This document shows positions 54,607-63,562 of a DNA stretch of 64,000 nt, one piece after another. Origin of the DNA: Flavobacterium kayseriense (GTDB lineage: Bacteria; Bacteroidota; Bacteroidia; Flavobacteriales; Flavobacteriaceae); NCBI RefSeq assembly GCF_014305095.1, contig NZ_JACRUI010000006.1, forward strand, positions 62,001 through 126,000, in the 5' to 3' direction. Made by a program: the position numbers and the translations under genes. How positions within the stretch are numbered: the stretch's first letter is position 1; each line of letters opens with the position of its first letter. Under the pieces are notes generated by a model. It worked only from the letters and a program-made list of their open reading frames with translations. It was not told the DNA's origin and made no database searches.

Positions 54607-55068
54607 TTACTTATTTTTAGAATGACCGCTTTTGCCCTTATTATCCTTACTGTTTTTCTTATAACTTTTACCACTGTGTTTAAAATTCTTGGTACCAATT
54701 GTTTTTTGAGGCTTTCCTTTGTACCCTTTATAATATTTTACCTTATGTGTTTTAAAATAAGTATAGGGACTTTTACCGTGATAGTCATTTAAAACAACTT
54801 TGTAGCCATTATAAAGATCGTAGTTTCTGTAAGAACCAGGTAAATATTTGTTTCTATTCCATTTACCATTCCCAAAATAAATAAATTGCGATGCTCTAAT
54901 ATCGTAGTAGGCCTCGACGTCAGGTAAATAATAATAATCAACATTGGAGTAGCCTACAGGTCCCCAAGCAGGTGGTGTGCCTATATTTACATTTACTGCA
55001 ACTTGTGCTTGAGATTGTCCTGCTATTAGAAAAAGCAGGGCAATAAGTATTGATTTTAAATTTTTCAT
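54607..55068 (-). CDS. Small secreted basic protein, paralog B (Lys/Gly-rich tail)
   Basis: A 153-residue exported protein (signal peptide to about QSQAQ, residue 21). The core aligns without large gaps to paralog A: WGPVGYSNVDYYYLPDV, YYDIRASQFIYFGN, NYDLYNGYKVVLNDYHG. Where A has arginines the core of B often has lysines, and the tail (about 115-153) is rich in Lys, Gly and Ser (GKSYKKNSKDNKGKSGHSK). The function is unknown; a basic, flexible tail could bind lipopolysaccharide, DNA or a matrix, but this is conjecture. Tandem duplication with 54459. Confidence 0.82.
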   Translation of the reverse strand: MKNLKSILIALLFLIAGQSQAQVAVNVNIGTPPAWGPVGYSNVDYYYLPDVEAYYDIRASQFIYFGNGKWNRNKYLPGSYRNYDLYNGYKVVLNDYHGKSPYTYFKTHKVKYYKGYKGKPQKTIGTKNFKHSGKSYKKNSKDNKGKSGHSKNK

Positions 55069-55177
55069 ATTTTCTTGATATTATGTTTTGTGAATTTATA
55101 CGCTCGCTACATTTTAGTGTTTTCAACAACTATGCCAATGGAATTAAATTTGAATTGCAGTAGGGTTTGCATCAAAT

Positions 55178-55218
55178 AAAAAGGGAAAGATTATAACTTA
55201 TAATCTTTCCCTTTTTTA
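55178..55218. terminator. Terminator of the coiled-coil membrane protein gene
   Basis: AAGGGAAAGATTATAA and TTATAATCTTTCCCTT are perfect 16-bp complements with a minimal loop, flanked by A and T runs. Confidence 0.93.
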
Positions 55219-55237
55219 CAATTAAGCTGTACTGATA

Positions 55238-55540
55238 TTATAGTAACAGTATCAATAAAAGAACAATAATAATAATTGCGCCAACAGATAAATATACTCC
55301 ATTACCTGTTGATTTCAAATCAGTTTTGATTTCTTTAACCTCTTTTCGAAGTTCTTTTTTTTCAGCACGACTCATATCAGATTTGTCCATTTCTTTGATT
55401 TCCTCTAGACGATCTAATTTAAGTTGTACTGCAGCAGGAACTTCTTTAGCCGCAGGGTTTTTTTCATTTGCCAACATCGTTGTTGGGAATACGCATAATG
55501 ACATTAACATTATCATTAAAAAGAAGTTTAATTTTTTCAT
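55238..55540 (-). CDS. Small exported protein with coiled coil and C-terminal membrane anchor
   Basis: A 100-residue protein: cleavable signal (MKKLNFFLMIMLMSLCVFPT to about LANE), a highly charged alpha-helical stretch (about 38-75, LDRLEEIKEMDKSDMSRAEKK, predicted coiled coil) and a C-terminal transmembrane helix of consecutive Ile/Leu (VGAIIIIVLLLILLL). It would sit with the helix in the periplasm, anchored at its C-terminus. No family recognised. Its neighbours are the paralog pair and a large outer-membrane protein. Confidence 0.8.
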   Translation of the reverse strand: MKKLNFFLMIMLMSLCVFPTTMLANEKNPAAKEVPAAVQLKLDRLEEIKEMDKSDMSRAEKKELRKEVKEIKTDLKSTGNGVYLSVGAIIIIVLLLILLL

Positions 55541-55697
55541 TTGTTATTGGTTTTAATTTAAACGGTTATTTTTATAAAGATACTTACTATTTACGGTTTT
55601 GAATTGTAAAATTTTATTGAAAAATTGTAATATTCTCATATTTGTAAATTAATCGATAATTTTTAAAGTAGGTTGTTAATTAATTGTAGCCATTCAC

Positions 55698-57503
55698 TTA
55701 TTTATATTGAACAATCTTTGGTTTAGCTAGTTCAAATGTTTGAAAACCAAAATCAACTGTTTGAAATGCATTTGTTCTAATTAAATTGTCGCCCACAAAA
55801 GGGATTGTAGGATAGTAGGAAAGGGATAATTGAAAGGAACTAAACACTAAATAATCATTACTGATCAATACCCCAATTCCAATTCTAGAAAAGGCTTTGT
55901 TTGATTTGATATTATTATCATTAGTATTAATCAAGGCAAAAGAATAATTTAGATAAGGATTTAACCTAAAACCAGCGATGTCTTTTGGAGCATACGACTG
56001 TGTTTGAAAAGTTAATATCATTTTATTGGATCCAAAAAGCGCACTGTTGAACCCTTGTATACCGTATTCTCCGTTTATACTAAGCTTGTCTCCAATAGAA
56101 TTTTGTCGATTAATTCCTATTACTACTTGTGGTTTGATAAATTGTCGAATTTTCCAATTCCCAATATGAATAATATTAGTAAAGTAATTTGCCTGGAACG
56201 AAAAGGTCGTTTGCTCCGTTTTACCGTCTCTAAAAAAAGTTCCTATTTCAAAATTAGAACTTAAAAAGCCCCATTTATGGAAGGTTCCAAAGGAAAATTG
56301 AGAACCTATGTAAGGTCTCCAAAGATCATTTTTATACTGATATCCTGCCGTAATTCCGTATACACTTCCAATAGGTACATCTTCTATAATTCCATTTCTA
56401 AATATGTAACGGTCTTGAACAAACTCCCTACTATTTAAACCAATACCAGTGAGAAATAACTTTTCAGAGGAATAAAAATTGATAGGATCCAATTCTTCAA
56501 TAGGACTTTCGTTGTACTGAATGTTTAAATAGCGACCAGAGATAATTAGATTAGTCGTATTGGCGCCCTCATAGTTCCCTTTTATTACATTAAAAGCTTT
56601 GGCAAGCCATAAGTCGTGCGTGCTAAATTTAAAATTTTGCCACTTGTACTCTTTTATAGGATTTTGTAATGAGTCCCTCCTAAAAAATTGACCTATGGTA
56701 ATTCCACCTGCAGTTTTAGTTAAAGGGGAATAAAAAGGACGCTCAATTGCAATGCTTTTACTGTAGTAATTATCAAGATCTATGGCGTATTGAAAAGTAG
56801 TTTTTATAAAGGTATTTTTAATATTAGGGATGACATAGGCGATATCATTTGCGTTTTTTCCGTCAGAAAAACGATTTGTGAACTTGTAATCTAACTGATT
56901 TCCAGAGCCAAAAAAATTTCGATCTCTAAAACCAATTCCTATTCTGCTACTTGAGATCGAAAACTTAGGAATTGAACTCCAAGTGTCTAGCACACGTACG
57001 TATACATCTACTGAATCAGATTTTGGTGAGATTAGCTCTTCTGTAATTGTCACTCTATTCACAAAGTTTTGTGCTCTGATAATACGCTCTGTTTCTGTGA
57101 TCTTAAACTCATCGTAAACACTGTTTTCTTTAAAAAGCAAAAAGTTTCTAATAGCAAATTTTTTGGTTTTAAGGTGAATGAAATTTCCAGTGCGTTCTCC
57201 CCAATTTTTAGGCAGAGCAGTGCTATCTGTATCTGAATATCCAAAAGGATCAAGAGTTATAATTTGTATTTTTCTGATAATTTTCCCCTCAGCATTTAAA
57301 TGTACTTTGGGAGCAATTATTTTTTCGCTTTTGCTCGTTTGTGAAGAGCGAAAAATTAGACCATGTAAGAACTTTGTGTATTTACGTTTTTTTGAATATT
57401 TCTGAATGTTGTTATACATAGAACTAGTATCTTTTTCAGTTTTATTTACTTGAGAAAAAGATAGTTGCATTGCAAAAAGAGCCAGAAAAACGAGAATTTT
57501 CAT
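55698..57503 (-). CDS. BamA/Sam50-superfamily outer-membrane barrel protein
   Basis: A 601-residue protein with signal peptide (MKILVFLALFAMQLSFSQ). Residues about 70-180 look like POTRA-type repeats (IRKIQIITLDPFG, LLFKENSVYDEFKITETER, VDVYVRVLDTWSS), and about 185-600 form repeated amphipathic beta strands (GIGFRDRNFFGSGNQLDYKF), as in barrel domains of the Omp85/Sam50 superfamily. It is shorter than BamA, which has five POTRA domains, so it is more likely a specialised member acting in transport or surface assembly. Substrate unknown. Likely monocistronic. Confidence 0.8.
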   Translation of the reverse strand: MKILVFLALFAMQLSFSQVNKTEKDTSSMYNNIQKYSKKRKYTKFLHGLIFRSSQTSKSEKIIAPKVHLNAEGKIIRKIQIITLDPFGYSDTDSTALPKNWGERTGNFIHLKTKKFAIRNFLLFKENSVYDEFKITETERIIRAQNFVNRVTITEELISPKSDSVDVYVRVLDTWSSIPKFSISSSRIGIGFRDRNFFGSGNQLDYKFTNRFSDGKNANDIAYVIPNIKNTFIKTTFQYAIDLDNYYSKSIAIERPFYSPLTKTAGGITIGQFFRRDSLQNPIKEYKWQNFKFSTHDLWLAKAFNVIKGNYEGANTTNLIISGRYLNIQYNESPIEELDPINFYSSEKLFLTGIGLNSREFVQDRYIFRNGIIEDVPIGSVYGITAGYQYKNDLWRPYIGSQFSFGTFHKWGFLSSNFEIGTFFRDGKTEQTTFSFQANYFTNIIHIGNWKIRQFIKPQVVIGINRQNSIGDKLSINGEYGIQGFNSALFGSNKMILTFQTQSYAPKDIAGFRLNPYLNYSFALINTNDNNIKSNKAFSRIGIGVLISNDYLVFSSFQLSLSYYPTIPFVGDNLIRTNAFQTVDFGFQTFELAKPKIVQYK

Positions 57504-57611
57504 TTCTGCTGAAATTTAAAAAACGATGATTATTTATATCTCAAAGTTTTGTTATGTAGATAATTGAAATAATTCTAAAACAGCAAGTTATTAAAATAAT
57601 TCAGTTACAAA

Positions 57612-58775
57612 TTAATTTGTAGGTGGTTCATTAGAAGTAGAGGCTTCATCCTCACTAATTATAGCAATCTTTTCTTTTTTTGTAATTTGCTTTGATCTAA
57701 TTTTCCAAATAAACGTTTTAGGGACATCATTCCCCATTAAATAACCCCAAGCTTCTAAATTTTCGGTCCTGTCAAATATTATTTTAAGAATAGCTAGTAT
57801 CGGTATTGCCAGAAACATTCCTGCAATTCCTGCAAGTGCTCCTCCTATAATGATACCCACTATTGATACTAAGGCATTTATTTGAACTTTCGAACTGATT
57901 ATTAAAGGAACTAAAATGTTGTTATCAATTAGTTGTACGATTGCATTAACTACAACGATACCAATAATTATCGAAGCATCTGGTGTGCCTGTAAGCGATG
58001 CTATAACTGTTAATACCCCAGCGATTAAAATTCCGATATACGGTATCAGATTTAATATACCCGTGAGAATACCTAGTAAAATAAAATATTTGATTCCGAT
58101 AAAGTATAGACCAGCCCCCGTTAAAATAGAAACAAATATCATTTCTAATAACAATCCTGAAATATAACTTTGTACTGATACTTTGATTTGACCTAAGATC
58201 TCTCTTAATTTGGAATGGTATTCTTTTCTAAAAAGTTTTACTAAAAAAGTGATAAAATGAGTTCGGTATAGTAAAATTAAGAAAGTGTATATAGGAATTA
58301 AAGTTAAATCTATTAAAGTATCAGATACAGATGATAAAGTGGTACCAATAGTTTCTTTTCCTTTTTTTACAGAATCTTCAGCAACATCATTCATGTATTT
58401 ACGCTGTTCCCATAAACTGATATTAAAATTTGTTCTAATATGTTTTTGAACATCCGTGATGAAAATGTTAGCATTTTTGTTGATTTTATCAAAATCACTT
58501 GCAATATCGCTTATTTGGTAGGATAACACAGCTAGTATGGAAACAATAAAACAAATAAAGATTAATACTGTTATGGCAACAGATAAGGTGTGGGGAAAAC
58601 GTAATTTCGAATTTATAAAATGATCGATTGGTAGTAACAATACAGCAAACAAAAAGGAGAGCAGGAGAGGGGTTAATATAGATTGTCCTACCGAAAATAT
58701 GTACGTTATACCAATTAAACTGACTAAAATACAGCTTAATCTAACATAAAATGGATACCTAATTGCGTTACTCAT
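57612..58775 (-). CDS. AI-2E family transporter (PerM-like)
   Basis: A 387-residue membrane protein with about eight transmembrane helices. The family pattern is clear: LTPLLLSFLFAVLLLPIDHF near the N-terminus, a soluble loop (about 95-150), then ILLYRTHFITF, LTGILNLIPYIGILIAGVL and VNAIVQLIDNNILVPLIISS. The name is historical: some members export autoinducer-2, but most are uncharacterised and this one cannot be assigned a solute. The tail (about 360-387) is hydrophilic. Confidence 0.92.
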   Translation of the reverse strand: MSNAIRYPFYVRLSCILVSLIGITYIFSVGQSILTPLLLSFLFAVLLLPIDHFINSKLRFPHTLSVAITVLIFICFIVSILAVLSYQISDIASDFDKINKNANIFITDVQKHIRTNFNISLWEQRKYMNDVAEDSVKKGKETIGTTLSSVSDTLIDLTLIPIYTFLILLYRTHFITFLVKLFRKEYHSKLREILGQIKVSVQSYISGLLLEMIFVSILTGAGLYFIGIKYFILLGILTGILNLIPYIGILIAGVLTVIASLTGTPDASIIIGIVVVNAIVQLIDNNILVPLIISSKVQINALVSIVGIIIGGALAGIAGMFLAIPILAILKIIFDRTENLEAWGYLMGNDVPKTFIWKIRSKQITKKEKIAIISEDEASTSNEPPTN

Positions 58776-58965
58776 AAGATTTTGGTTTAAAGTAGCAATT
58801 TAATGCTTTGGTTAATTATTCTAGAAGCAAAAATGAACTTTTTTAATATGCAAAACGTTACGAGATCGTTTTTATATATTACACTATTATCATTTTAAAT
58901 GATAAAATAATGTATTGCATCGTACCATTATTTTTTTTTATTGTTTAATCCAGCAATCAATTACC
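58776..58965. other. 190-base spacer with palindromes
   Basis: Contains the palindrome TTATCATTT-T-AAATGATAA (58887-58905) and AT-rich runs. It lies downstream of the DUF2520-MscS operon and upstream of the AI-2E gene; it may include the operon's terminator. No gene or RNA is recognised. Confidence 0.5.
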
Positions 58966-59469
58966 TTATTGCTTAATAATAGAAATTCCTTTCTGAAAAA
59001 GCAGATTATTAGGGTAAACGATCATCTCTCCTTCTTCAGTAATGAGTGACACATGAAAGGCTCTTATGTCCTCTATTTCAGCTACTATTGGAAAATCTTT
59101 ATCATGAATTTTAATAGTGTCTCCTATTTTAAACGGAAAAGAAAAAAACAAAATAACACCTGAAGTAATATTGCTTAGGATTGACCACTGCGCAAACATC
59201 GCTACTCCAACAACAGTAGTTATTGACGAAATAGCAATAATTATGTCCTTAGGTTGTACTCCCCAAATAATAATAAAGGCTATCAATGCAAGTATGTTTG
59301 CTAATAAATGAAGATACTTTATGACCAAATTAGTACGGTGTTCTAACCTAGTAGTTGCTACAGCAAAACGTTTTACCAGCTTAGTGGTAATAATACGCAC
59401 TGCAATAAGCAAAACTAGTAAGATACCTGATGCGATTAATTCTTTCGTAAAATCGGTAATAAAGGTCAT
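58966..59469 (-). CDS. Short MscS-type mechanosensitive ion channel
   Basis: A 167-residue protein with two or three transmembrane helices (7-30, 48-70, 72-92) followed by the beta domain (SNITSGVILFFSFPFKIGDT, IHDKDFPIVAEIEDI, VYPNNLLFQKGI). These are the pore helix region and the Sm-like middle domain of MscS; the C-terminal alpha/beta domain is absent, so it is far shorter than E. coli MscS. It is the last gene of a five-gene minus-strand operon with Maf, UbiA, KdsC-like and DUF2520 genes. Confidence 0.88.
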   Translation of the reverse strand: MTFITDFTKELIASGILLVLLIAVRIITTKLVKRFAVATTRLEHRTNLVIKYLHLLANILALIAFIIIWGVQPKDIIIAISSITTVVGVAMFAQWSILSNITSGVILFFSFPFKIGDTIKIHDKDFPIVAEIEDIRAFHVSLITEEGEMIVYPNNLLFQKGISIIKQ

Positions 59470-59481
59470 TTGTGATGGTTT

Positions 59482-60066
59482 TTAGGCTAAGTTACTTAAA
59501 TATTCGTACACTTTATCAACGGGTAAGCCCATAACATTAGGGTAAGAGCCTTCTATTTTAGCTACACCTATAAATCCAATCCATTCCTGGATACCATAAG
59601 CTCCAGCCTTATCAAAAGGTTGGTATTTATCTACATAATAATGAATCGCTTCGTCGCTTAAAGTATGAAAAGTTACTGCCGTTACCCCAAATAGGACGTC
59701 CGTTTTGTACTTGCTTTTAAAACAAACGGAGGTAACTACCTCATGAGTTGCATTCGATAATGACTGTAAAATAGCAACGGCATCTTCTCTATCTTTAGGT
59801 TTGCCTAGGGCTTTATTATTATGCCAAACTATTGTATCACTAGTGATTACTATTTCGTTTTCTTGTAATGACTCTTTAAATGCATCTGATTTTAGAAGAG
59901 CTAAATAATTAGTAATTTCCTCTCGCTTTAGTTCGGTAGGATAGACCTCTTCAACTTCTTTAAGACGAATTTCAAAATCTAAGTCTAAATCTTTAAAGAA
60001 TTGTTGTCTTCTCGGCGAACCGGAAGCTAAGATTAATTTATAGTGTTTTAATTTATCGCGTAACAT
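59482..60066 (-). CDS. maf: Maf-family nucleotide pyrophosphatase
   Basis: A 194-residue enzyme that hydrolyses non-canonical or pyrimidine nucleoside triphosphates to monophosphates. Signature elements are LILASGSPRRQQFF (about 12-25), TSDTIVWHNNKALGKPKDRE, GVTAVTFHTL and the catalytic-loop DKAGAYGIQEW. It overlaps the end of the prenyltransferase gene by 14 bases (its ATG lies within that gene's 3' end), and the MscS gene starts 12 bases after its stop codon. Confidence 0.94.
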   Translation of the reverse strand: MLRDKLKHYKLILASGSPRRQQFFKDLDLDFEIRLKEVEEVYPTELKREEITNYLALLKSDAFKESLQENEIVITSDTIVWHNNKALGKPKDREDAVAILQSLSNATHEVVTSVCFKSKYKTDVLFGVTAVTFHTLSDEAIHYYVDKYQPFDKAGAYGIQEWIGFIGVAKIEGSYPNVMGLPVDKVYEYLSNLA

Positions 60067-60985
60067 TGTAGTTTATATTAAAAGTAATTATGATTATGGA
60101 CAAAATTCCGAAGAACAAAATCCATTTTAAAAGTGAACTTAAGGTATGAAAATCTTCCTTCGTTTTAGCTGAAGCCATCTTTGTTGTAAAATAAAGCAAA
60201 GGTGCTAGAACGAATATAAAAGCATAACCGGTAGCTACATATAAACCATTACCAACAAAGTAATTATTGACATAGACAAGTAATGCAATTATTGGTATAA
60301 AACTTAAAACGAAGATAATTTTAGAAGTTTTATCAATACCAATAATTATTGGTAAAGTTCTCATTTTTGTAATGCCATCTCCTTTAACGTCTTCTAAATC
60401 TTTAATCATTTCTCGCAGTAAGTTGATCATGAATGCAAAGATGGCATAATCGAGAAGGATCGCAAATAAATTTGCCATCAGCCCTTGGTTTTCCTTAAAA
60501 GTAGCAGGATAGATATCAAAAACACCTATGATAATGACACTTAACGATAATACTAGTGCAACTATTATGTTTCCAATAATAGGCATTTGTTTTAGACTTG
60601 TAGCATAAATATATAACGTAGCAGCGATCAAAATAAATACGGTTGCAAAACTAGGTTTCATAATCACATTAGAAAGATAAAAACCAATACAAACTCCCGT
60701 AATATTTAGTCCAACATAGATTGAGTAGGCGCTGTTCTCGCTAATACTTTTACCCACGATTACTTTTTTGGGTCTATTAATAGCATCCGTTTCTTGATCA
60801 AAAATATCATTGATAACGTATCCTGCAGCTGCAATTAAAACAGTGCTTAAAACAAGTAATGCATATTGCCAATTATTTAGAGCTAAAGGGATATGTTGTA
60901 ATTCAACAAAGTCAATTCGGAATATAAGCTGCATAAATGCAAGCATCAATAGGTTCTTGTACCTAATTAGATTTAGAAATTTCAT
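60053..60985 (-). CDS. UbiA-family prenyltransferase (geranylgeranylglycerol-phosphate type)
   Basis: A 310-residue integral membrane enzyme with about eight helices. The ATG at 60985 was chosen over a TTG 9 bases upstream. The first Asp-rich motif is NDIFDQETDAINRPKK (N-D-x-x-D-x-x-x-D), and a second, DLEDVKGDG, follows. From memory, relatives in Flavobacteria are annotated as geranylgeranylglycerol-phosphate geranylgeranyltransferase; the substrate may equally be a quinone precursor, since no menaquinone genes are adjacent. Coupled to the Maf gene by overlap. Confidence 0.85.
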   Translation of the reverse strand: MKFLNLIRYKNLLMLAFMQLIFRIDFVELQHIPLALNNWQYALLVLSTVLIAAAGYVINDIFDQETDAINRPKKVIVGKSISENSAYSIYVGLNITGVCIGFYLSNVIMKPSFATVFILIAATLYIYATSLKQMPIIGNIIVALVLSLSVIIIGVFDIYPATFKENQGLMANLFAILLDYAIFAFMINLLREMIKDLEDVKGDGITKMRTLPIIIGIDKTSKIIFVLSFIPIIALLVYVNNYFVGNGLYVATGYAFIFVLAPLLYFTTKMASAKTKEDFHTLSSLLKWILFFGILSIIIITFNINYNVTR

Positions 60986-61018
60986 AGGGAGCAAAGAATT
61001 AAAAGGTAAAAAAATAAA

Positions 61019-61546
61019 TTAGTCTAATTTTCCATTAAAAGACTCCATCCATTTTCCTTGCACCTTCATGACTTGTTCTACAACATCACGAACAGCACCT
61101 TTACCGCCATTTTTATGAGAAATGTATTTTGAAATGCCTTTTATTTCAGGGCATGCGTCTTGTGGACAAGTAGGTAATCCTACTAGCTTCATCACGTGAT
61201 AATCTGGTATATCGTCACCCATGTACAGTACTTGTTCTGGATTTATACCGTAAACATCCGTGTATTCGTTAAAAGTGGCTACCTTATCAGGTGACCCTAG
61301 ATGAATATTTGTGATTCCAAGATTTCGCAAACGAACCCGAACGCCTTCATTACTACCGCCTGAAATAATACAAACATTATAGCCGTTATCTACTGCTGCT
61401 TTCATAGCATAACCATCTTTGATATTCATGGTTCTGTGCATCTCTCCTTCATTATTGATAAAAACGGAACCATCGGTAAGTACCCCATCCACATCAAAAA
61501 TAAAAGTGGTGATTTCGTTCATTAATTCTTTATAACTCTTTGCCAT
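61019..61546 (-). CDS. HAD-family phosphatase, KdsC-like
   Basis: A 175-residue HAD phosphatase of the KdsC/YrbI type, which lacks a cap domain and acts as a tetramer on 3-deoxy-D-manno-octulosonate 8-phosphate in lipopolysaccharide synthesis. Residues: nucleophile and acid D in FIFDVDGVLTDG, NIKDGYAMKAA, ISGGSNEGV, DKVATFNEY and MGDDIPDYHVM. The C-terminus HKNGGKGAVRDVVE is typical. It overlaps the upstream DUF2520 gene by 17 bases. Confidence 0.92.
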   Translation of the reverse strand: MAKSYKELMNEITTFIFDVDGVLTDGSVFINNEGEMHRTMNIKDGYAMKAAVDNGYNVCIISGGSNEGVRVRLRNLGITNIHLGSPDKVATFNEYTDVYGINPEQVLYMGDDIPDYHVMKLVGLPTCPQDACPEIKGISKYISHKNGGKGAVRDVVEQVMKVQGKWMESFNGKLD

Positions 61547-62303
61547 TATTTTGTATTGATTGTGTTAGAATTTTATATATCGCTATTTGATTTTCATCAG
61601 TAAGGAAAGCTTCGTGTGCGGCAATCGTTTTCTCATCCTTGCGAATTGCAGGTCCTGTTTGCGATTGTGCTGGCGATAAAGTTGCTATCTTTTGAGCTGT
61701 CTCAGTAATTAAAGGTTGTAAAATAGTAAACGGAATTTGGTTTTCATCACAAATTGTTTTTCCTATTTGGTACAAATGATTCGTAAAATTATTAACAAAA
61801 ACGGCAGCGACATGCAATGCTTGACGCTGTTGCGAATTGATAGCGTAAACTTTAGTCGAAATTAATTTAGCTACTGTATCAAGGAGCTGAAAATCAGTTG
61901 CGTTTTCTGCTTCCAGACAAATAGGAATAGTAGAAAAATCGACTTCTTTGTTTTTTGTAAAACTTTGCAACGGATAAAAAACACCTTTTCGGTTGGCATC
62001 AGAAATAACAGCAACGCTAACGCTTCCAGAAGTATGCACGACTAATCGGTTCTTAAAAGCTAATTGTTGCGAAACAGATGCAATAGCATCATCAGAAACA
62101 GCAACAATATAAACGTCGGCTTCGCTCAAATTTTGAATATCTGTAATAATTTGACTGTTATCTAGCAGATGAACTAGAGACTCCTTTTTTCTAGAGTAGG
62201 CTTGTACAAGTTCTATTTTAGAACTTGATTTTTGAATCGCAGTAAAAGCGCTTATTAAGTGCTGTGCTACATTTCCGGAGCCAATAATACTTACTTTAAT
62301 CAT
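61530..62303 (-). CDS. Rossmann-like DUF2520 oxidoreductase
   Basis: A 257-residue protein with an N-terminal Rossmann fold (KVSIIGSGNVAQHLISAFTA) and a C-terminal DUF2520 domain (LQPLITETAQKI, GPAIRKDEKTIAAH). Reactions are unknown; by fold it resembles pyrroline-5-carboxylate reductase and prephenate dehydrogenase. First gene of the operon leading to kdsC-like, UbiA, maf and MscS; a TAATTTTG box lies four bases before its ATG. Confidence 0.9.
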   Translation of the reverse strand: MIKVSIIGSGNVAQHLISAFTAIQKSSSKIELVQAYSRKKESLVHLLDNSQIITDIQNLSEADVYIVAVSDDAIASVSQQLAFKNRLVVHTSGSVSVAVISDANRKGVFYPLQSFTKNKEVDFSTIPICLEAENATDFQLLDTVAKLISTKVYAINSQQRQALHVAAVFVNNFTNHLYQIGKTICDENQIPFTILQPLITETAQKIATLSPAQSQTGPAIRKDEKTIAAHEAFLTDENQIAIYKILTQSIQNNGKEL

Positions 62304-62307
62304 GTCG

Positions 62308-62315
62308 CAAAATTA
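62308..62315 (-). promoter_or_regulatory. -7 box (TAATTTTG) of the DUF2520-kdsC-ubiA-maf-mscS operon
   Basis: Full TAnnTTTG match, four bases upstream of the ATG at 62303, again pointing to a leaderless mRNA. No TTG at the usual distance. Confidence 0.5.
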
Positions 62316-62417
62316 ACAAAAAAAACGGAGTAGCACGGCTAATGTGACAAAGCATAAATTAATTGGTATAGAAACTAATTTTGATTAAAATGGTTCTTCT
62401 ATGAAAGAAATCAGAAT

Positions 62418-62816
62418 TTAATCGAGTAGGTCATTTTGGTGCAAAAAATCAAAAATTATTTTATCGACAGGTGATATCTTATCTTTATCAGCAGATGTGA
62501 GCCAAATCATTTCTTCTATTTCTGAGTTTGCTTTCAAAGTACCCGAATATTTTGCACTATAACAGGTCATTTTAACTGTTGTACTTGCATCGTGGCCATG
62601 AGCATGCGCTTCAAAAACTCCTATATATTCTAGGTTATTTTGGTCAAGATCTACACTTAGCTCTTCCTTGATTTCTCTAACAAGCGCTTGTGCATCTGTT
62701 TCATTTAATTCTCGTTTACCTCCAGGGATATAGTACTTGTCTTTTCCGAAGGTACGTGTGGATAGTATTTTTTTGTCTTGAATTTCGATCCAAGCTATTT
62801 TATCAATTTGCTTCAT
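62418..62816 (-). CDS. NUDIX hydrolase
   Basis: A 132-residue protein with a complete NUDIX box, GGKRELNETDAQALVREIKE followed by EL, giving the G-x5-E-x7-REUxEExG-type metal site. It begins with IDKIAWIEIQDKKIL and carries YYIPGGKR just before the box. The nucleotide or nucleoside-diphosphate substrate is unknown. It overlaps the preceding signal-peptide protein by 14 bases, so both are cotranscribed. Confidence 0.92.
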   Translation of the reverse strand: MKQIDKIAWIEIQDKKILSTRTFGKDKYYIPGGKRELNETDAQALVREIKEELSVDLDQNNLEYIGVFEAHAHGHDASTTVKMTCYSAKYSGTLKANSEIEEMIWLTSADKDKISPVDKIIFDFLHQNDLLD

Positions 62817-63456
62817 TTTGTTTTATACCAAAAGGTTTCGTTGCTAAATCGAGTAACCAAGCATCACCATATTTTTGGGTTAAGTAGTTGGCGATAATTT
62901 GGTTATTTTGGGTTGTTGCTTTAAAAGTTAAAGGGTCGAGTATACAATTTTCTTTCTTTAAGAACACACCATATTTTTTTTGAAAAACAATATATTCATC
63001 AGGAATCTCATTATTGAGCCCGTGCATAATAAAATGTGCTTGTCCAGAGATTATTAATTGTTCAATTTGTTTTTCGGTTAAGTTTCTGTCTATGCTTAAT
63101 GGTTTTGAAAACCCAATTGAAATTGGCGATAGCTCTTTTAACACCACTTTCTCCACTAATTTTATAGTAATCGTGTTTTTATTCTCATTGATAAAGGCAG
63201 GATAAAAAGTATAAGTTTCAAAATCGCTAGTATAAAAAGAGAATTGGTATTTTCCTTTTTCGGGCAGTGCGATTTTAAAACTATCCAAAGTGCTAATTTG
63301 AATTTTTTGGTTTGTGCCGTAACTATAAAACTCGCCAGACTTAAAGGTTTTTCCAGTTGCGTTTTCAAAAACTATTGTTGCAATTATTTTTTTGTCAGAA
63401 GCTTTACAAAAGGTAAAAGGTAATGCAAGCAGGAATAAAAGTGCTAATTTTTTCAT
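62803..63456 (-). CDS. Hypothetical exported protein
   Basis: A 217-residue protein with a clear signal peptide (MKKLALLFLLALPFTFCKAS). A cysteine at residue 17 lies near the cleavage region but no good lipobox follows. The mature first half (about 20-110) has the strand pattern of a beta-sandwich domain (TIVFENATGKTFKSGEFYSY, KYQFSFYTSDFE). The rest contains IPDEYIVFQKKYGVFL and NCILDPLTF. No family recognised. Its 3' end overlaps the NUDIX gene by 14 bases. Confidence 0.75.
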   Translation of the reverse strand: MKKLALLFLLALPFTFCKASDKKIIATIVFENATGKTFKSGEFYSYGTNQKIQISTLDSFKIALPEKGKYQFSFYTSDFETYTFYPAFINENKNTITIKLVEKVVLKELSPISIGFSKPLSIDRNLTEKQIEQLIISGQAHFIMHGLNNEIPDEYIVFQKKYGVFLKKENCILDPLTFKATTQNNQIIANYLTQKYGDAWLLDLATKPFGIKQNEAN

Positions 63457-63562
63457 GTTCTGGTCAATTAAATTTTTTTCTTAGGTGTTGCTAATATAGT
63501 TTTTATAATAATAGTTTGTAAGGAATTAATACTTATTTACATAAAGAATGGGAATAGGTGGA

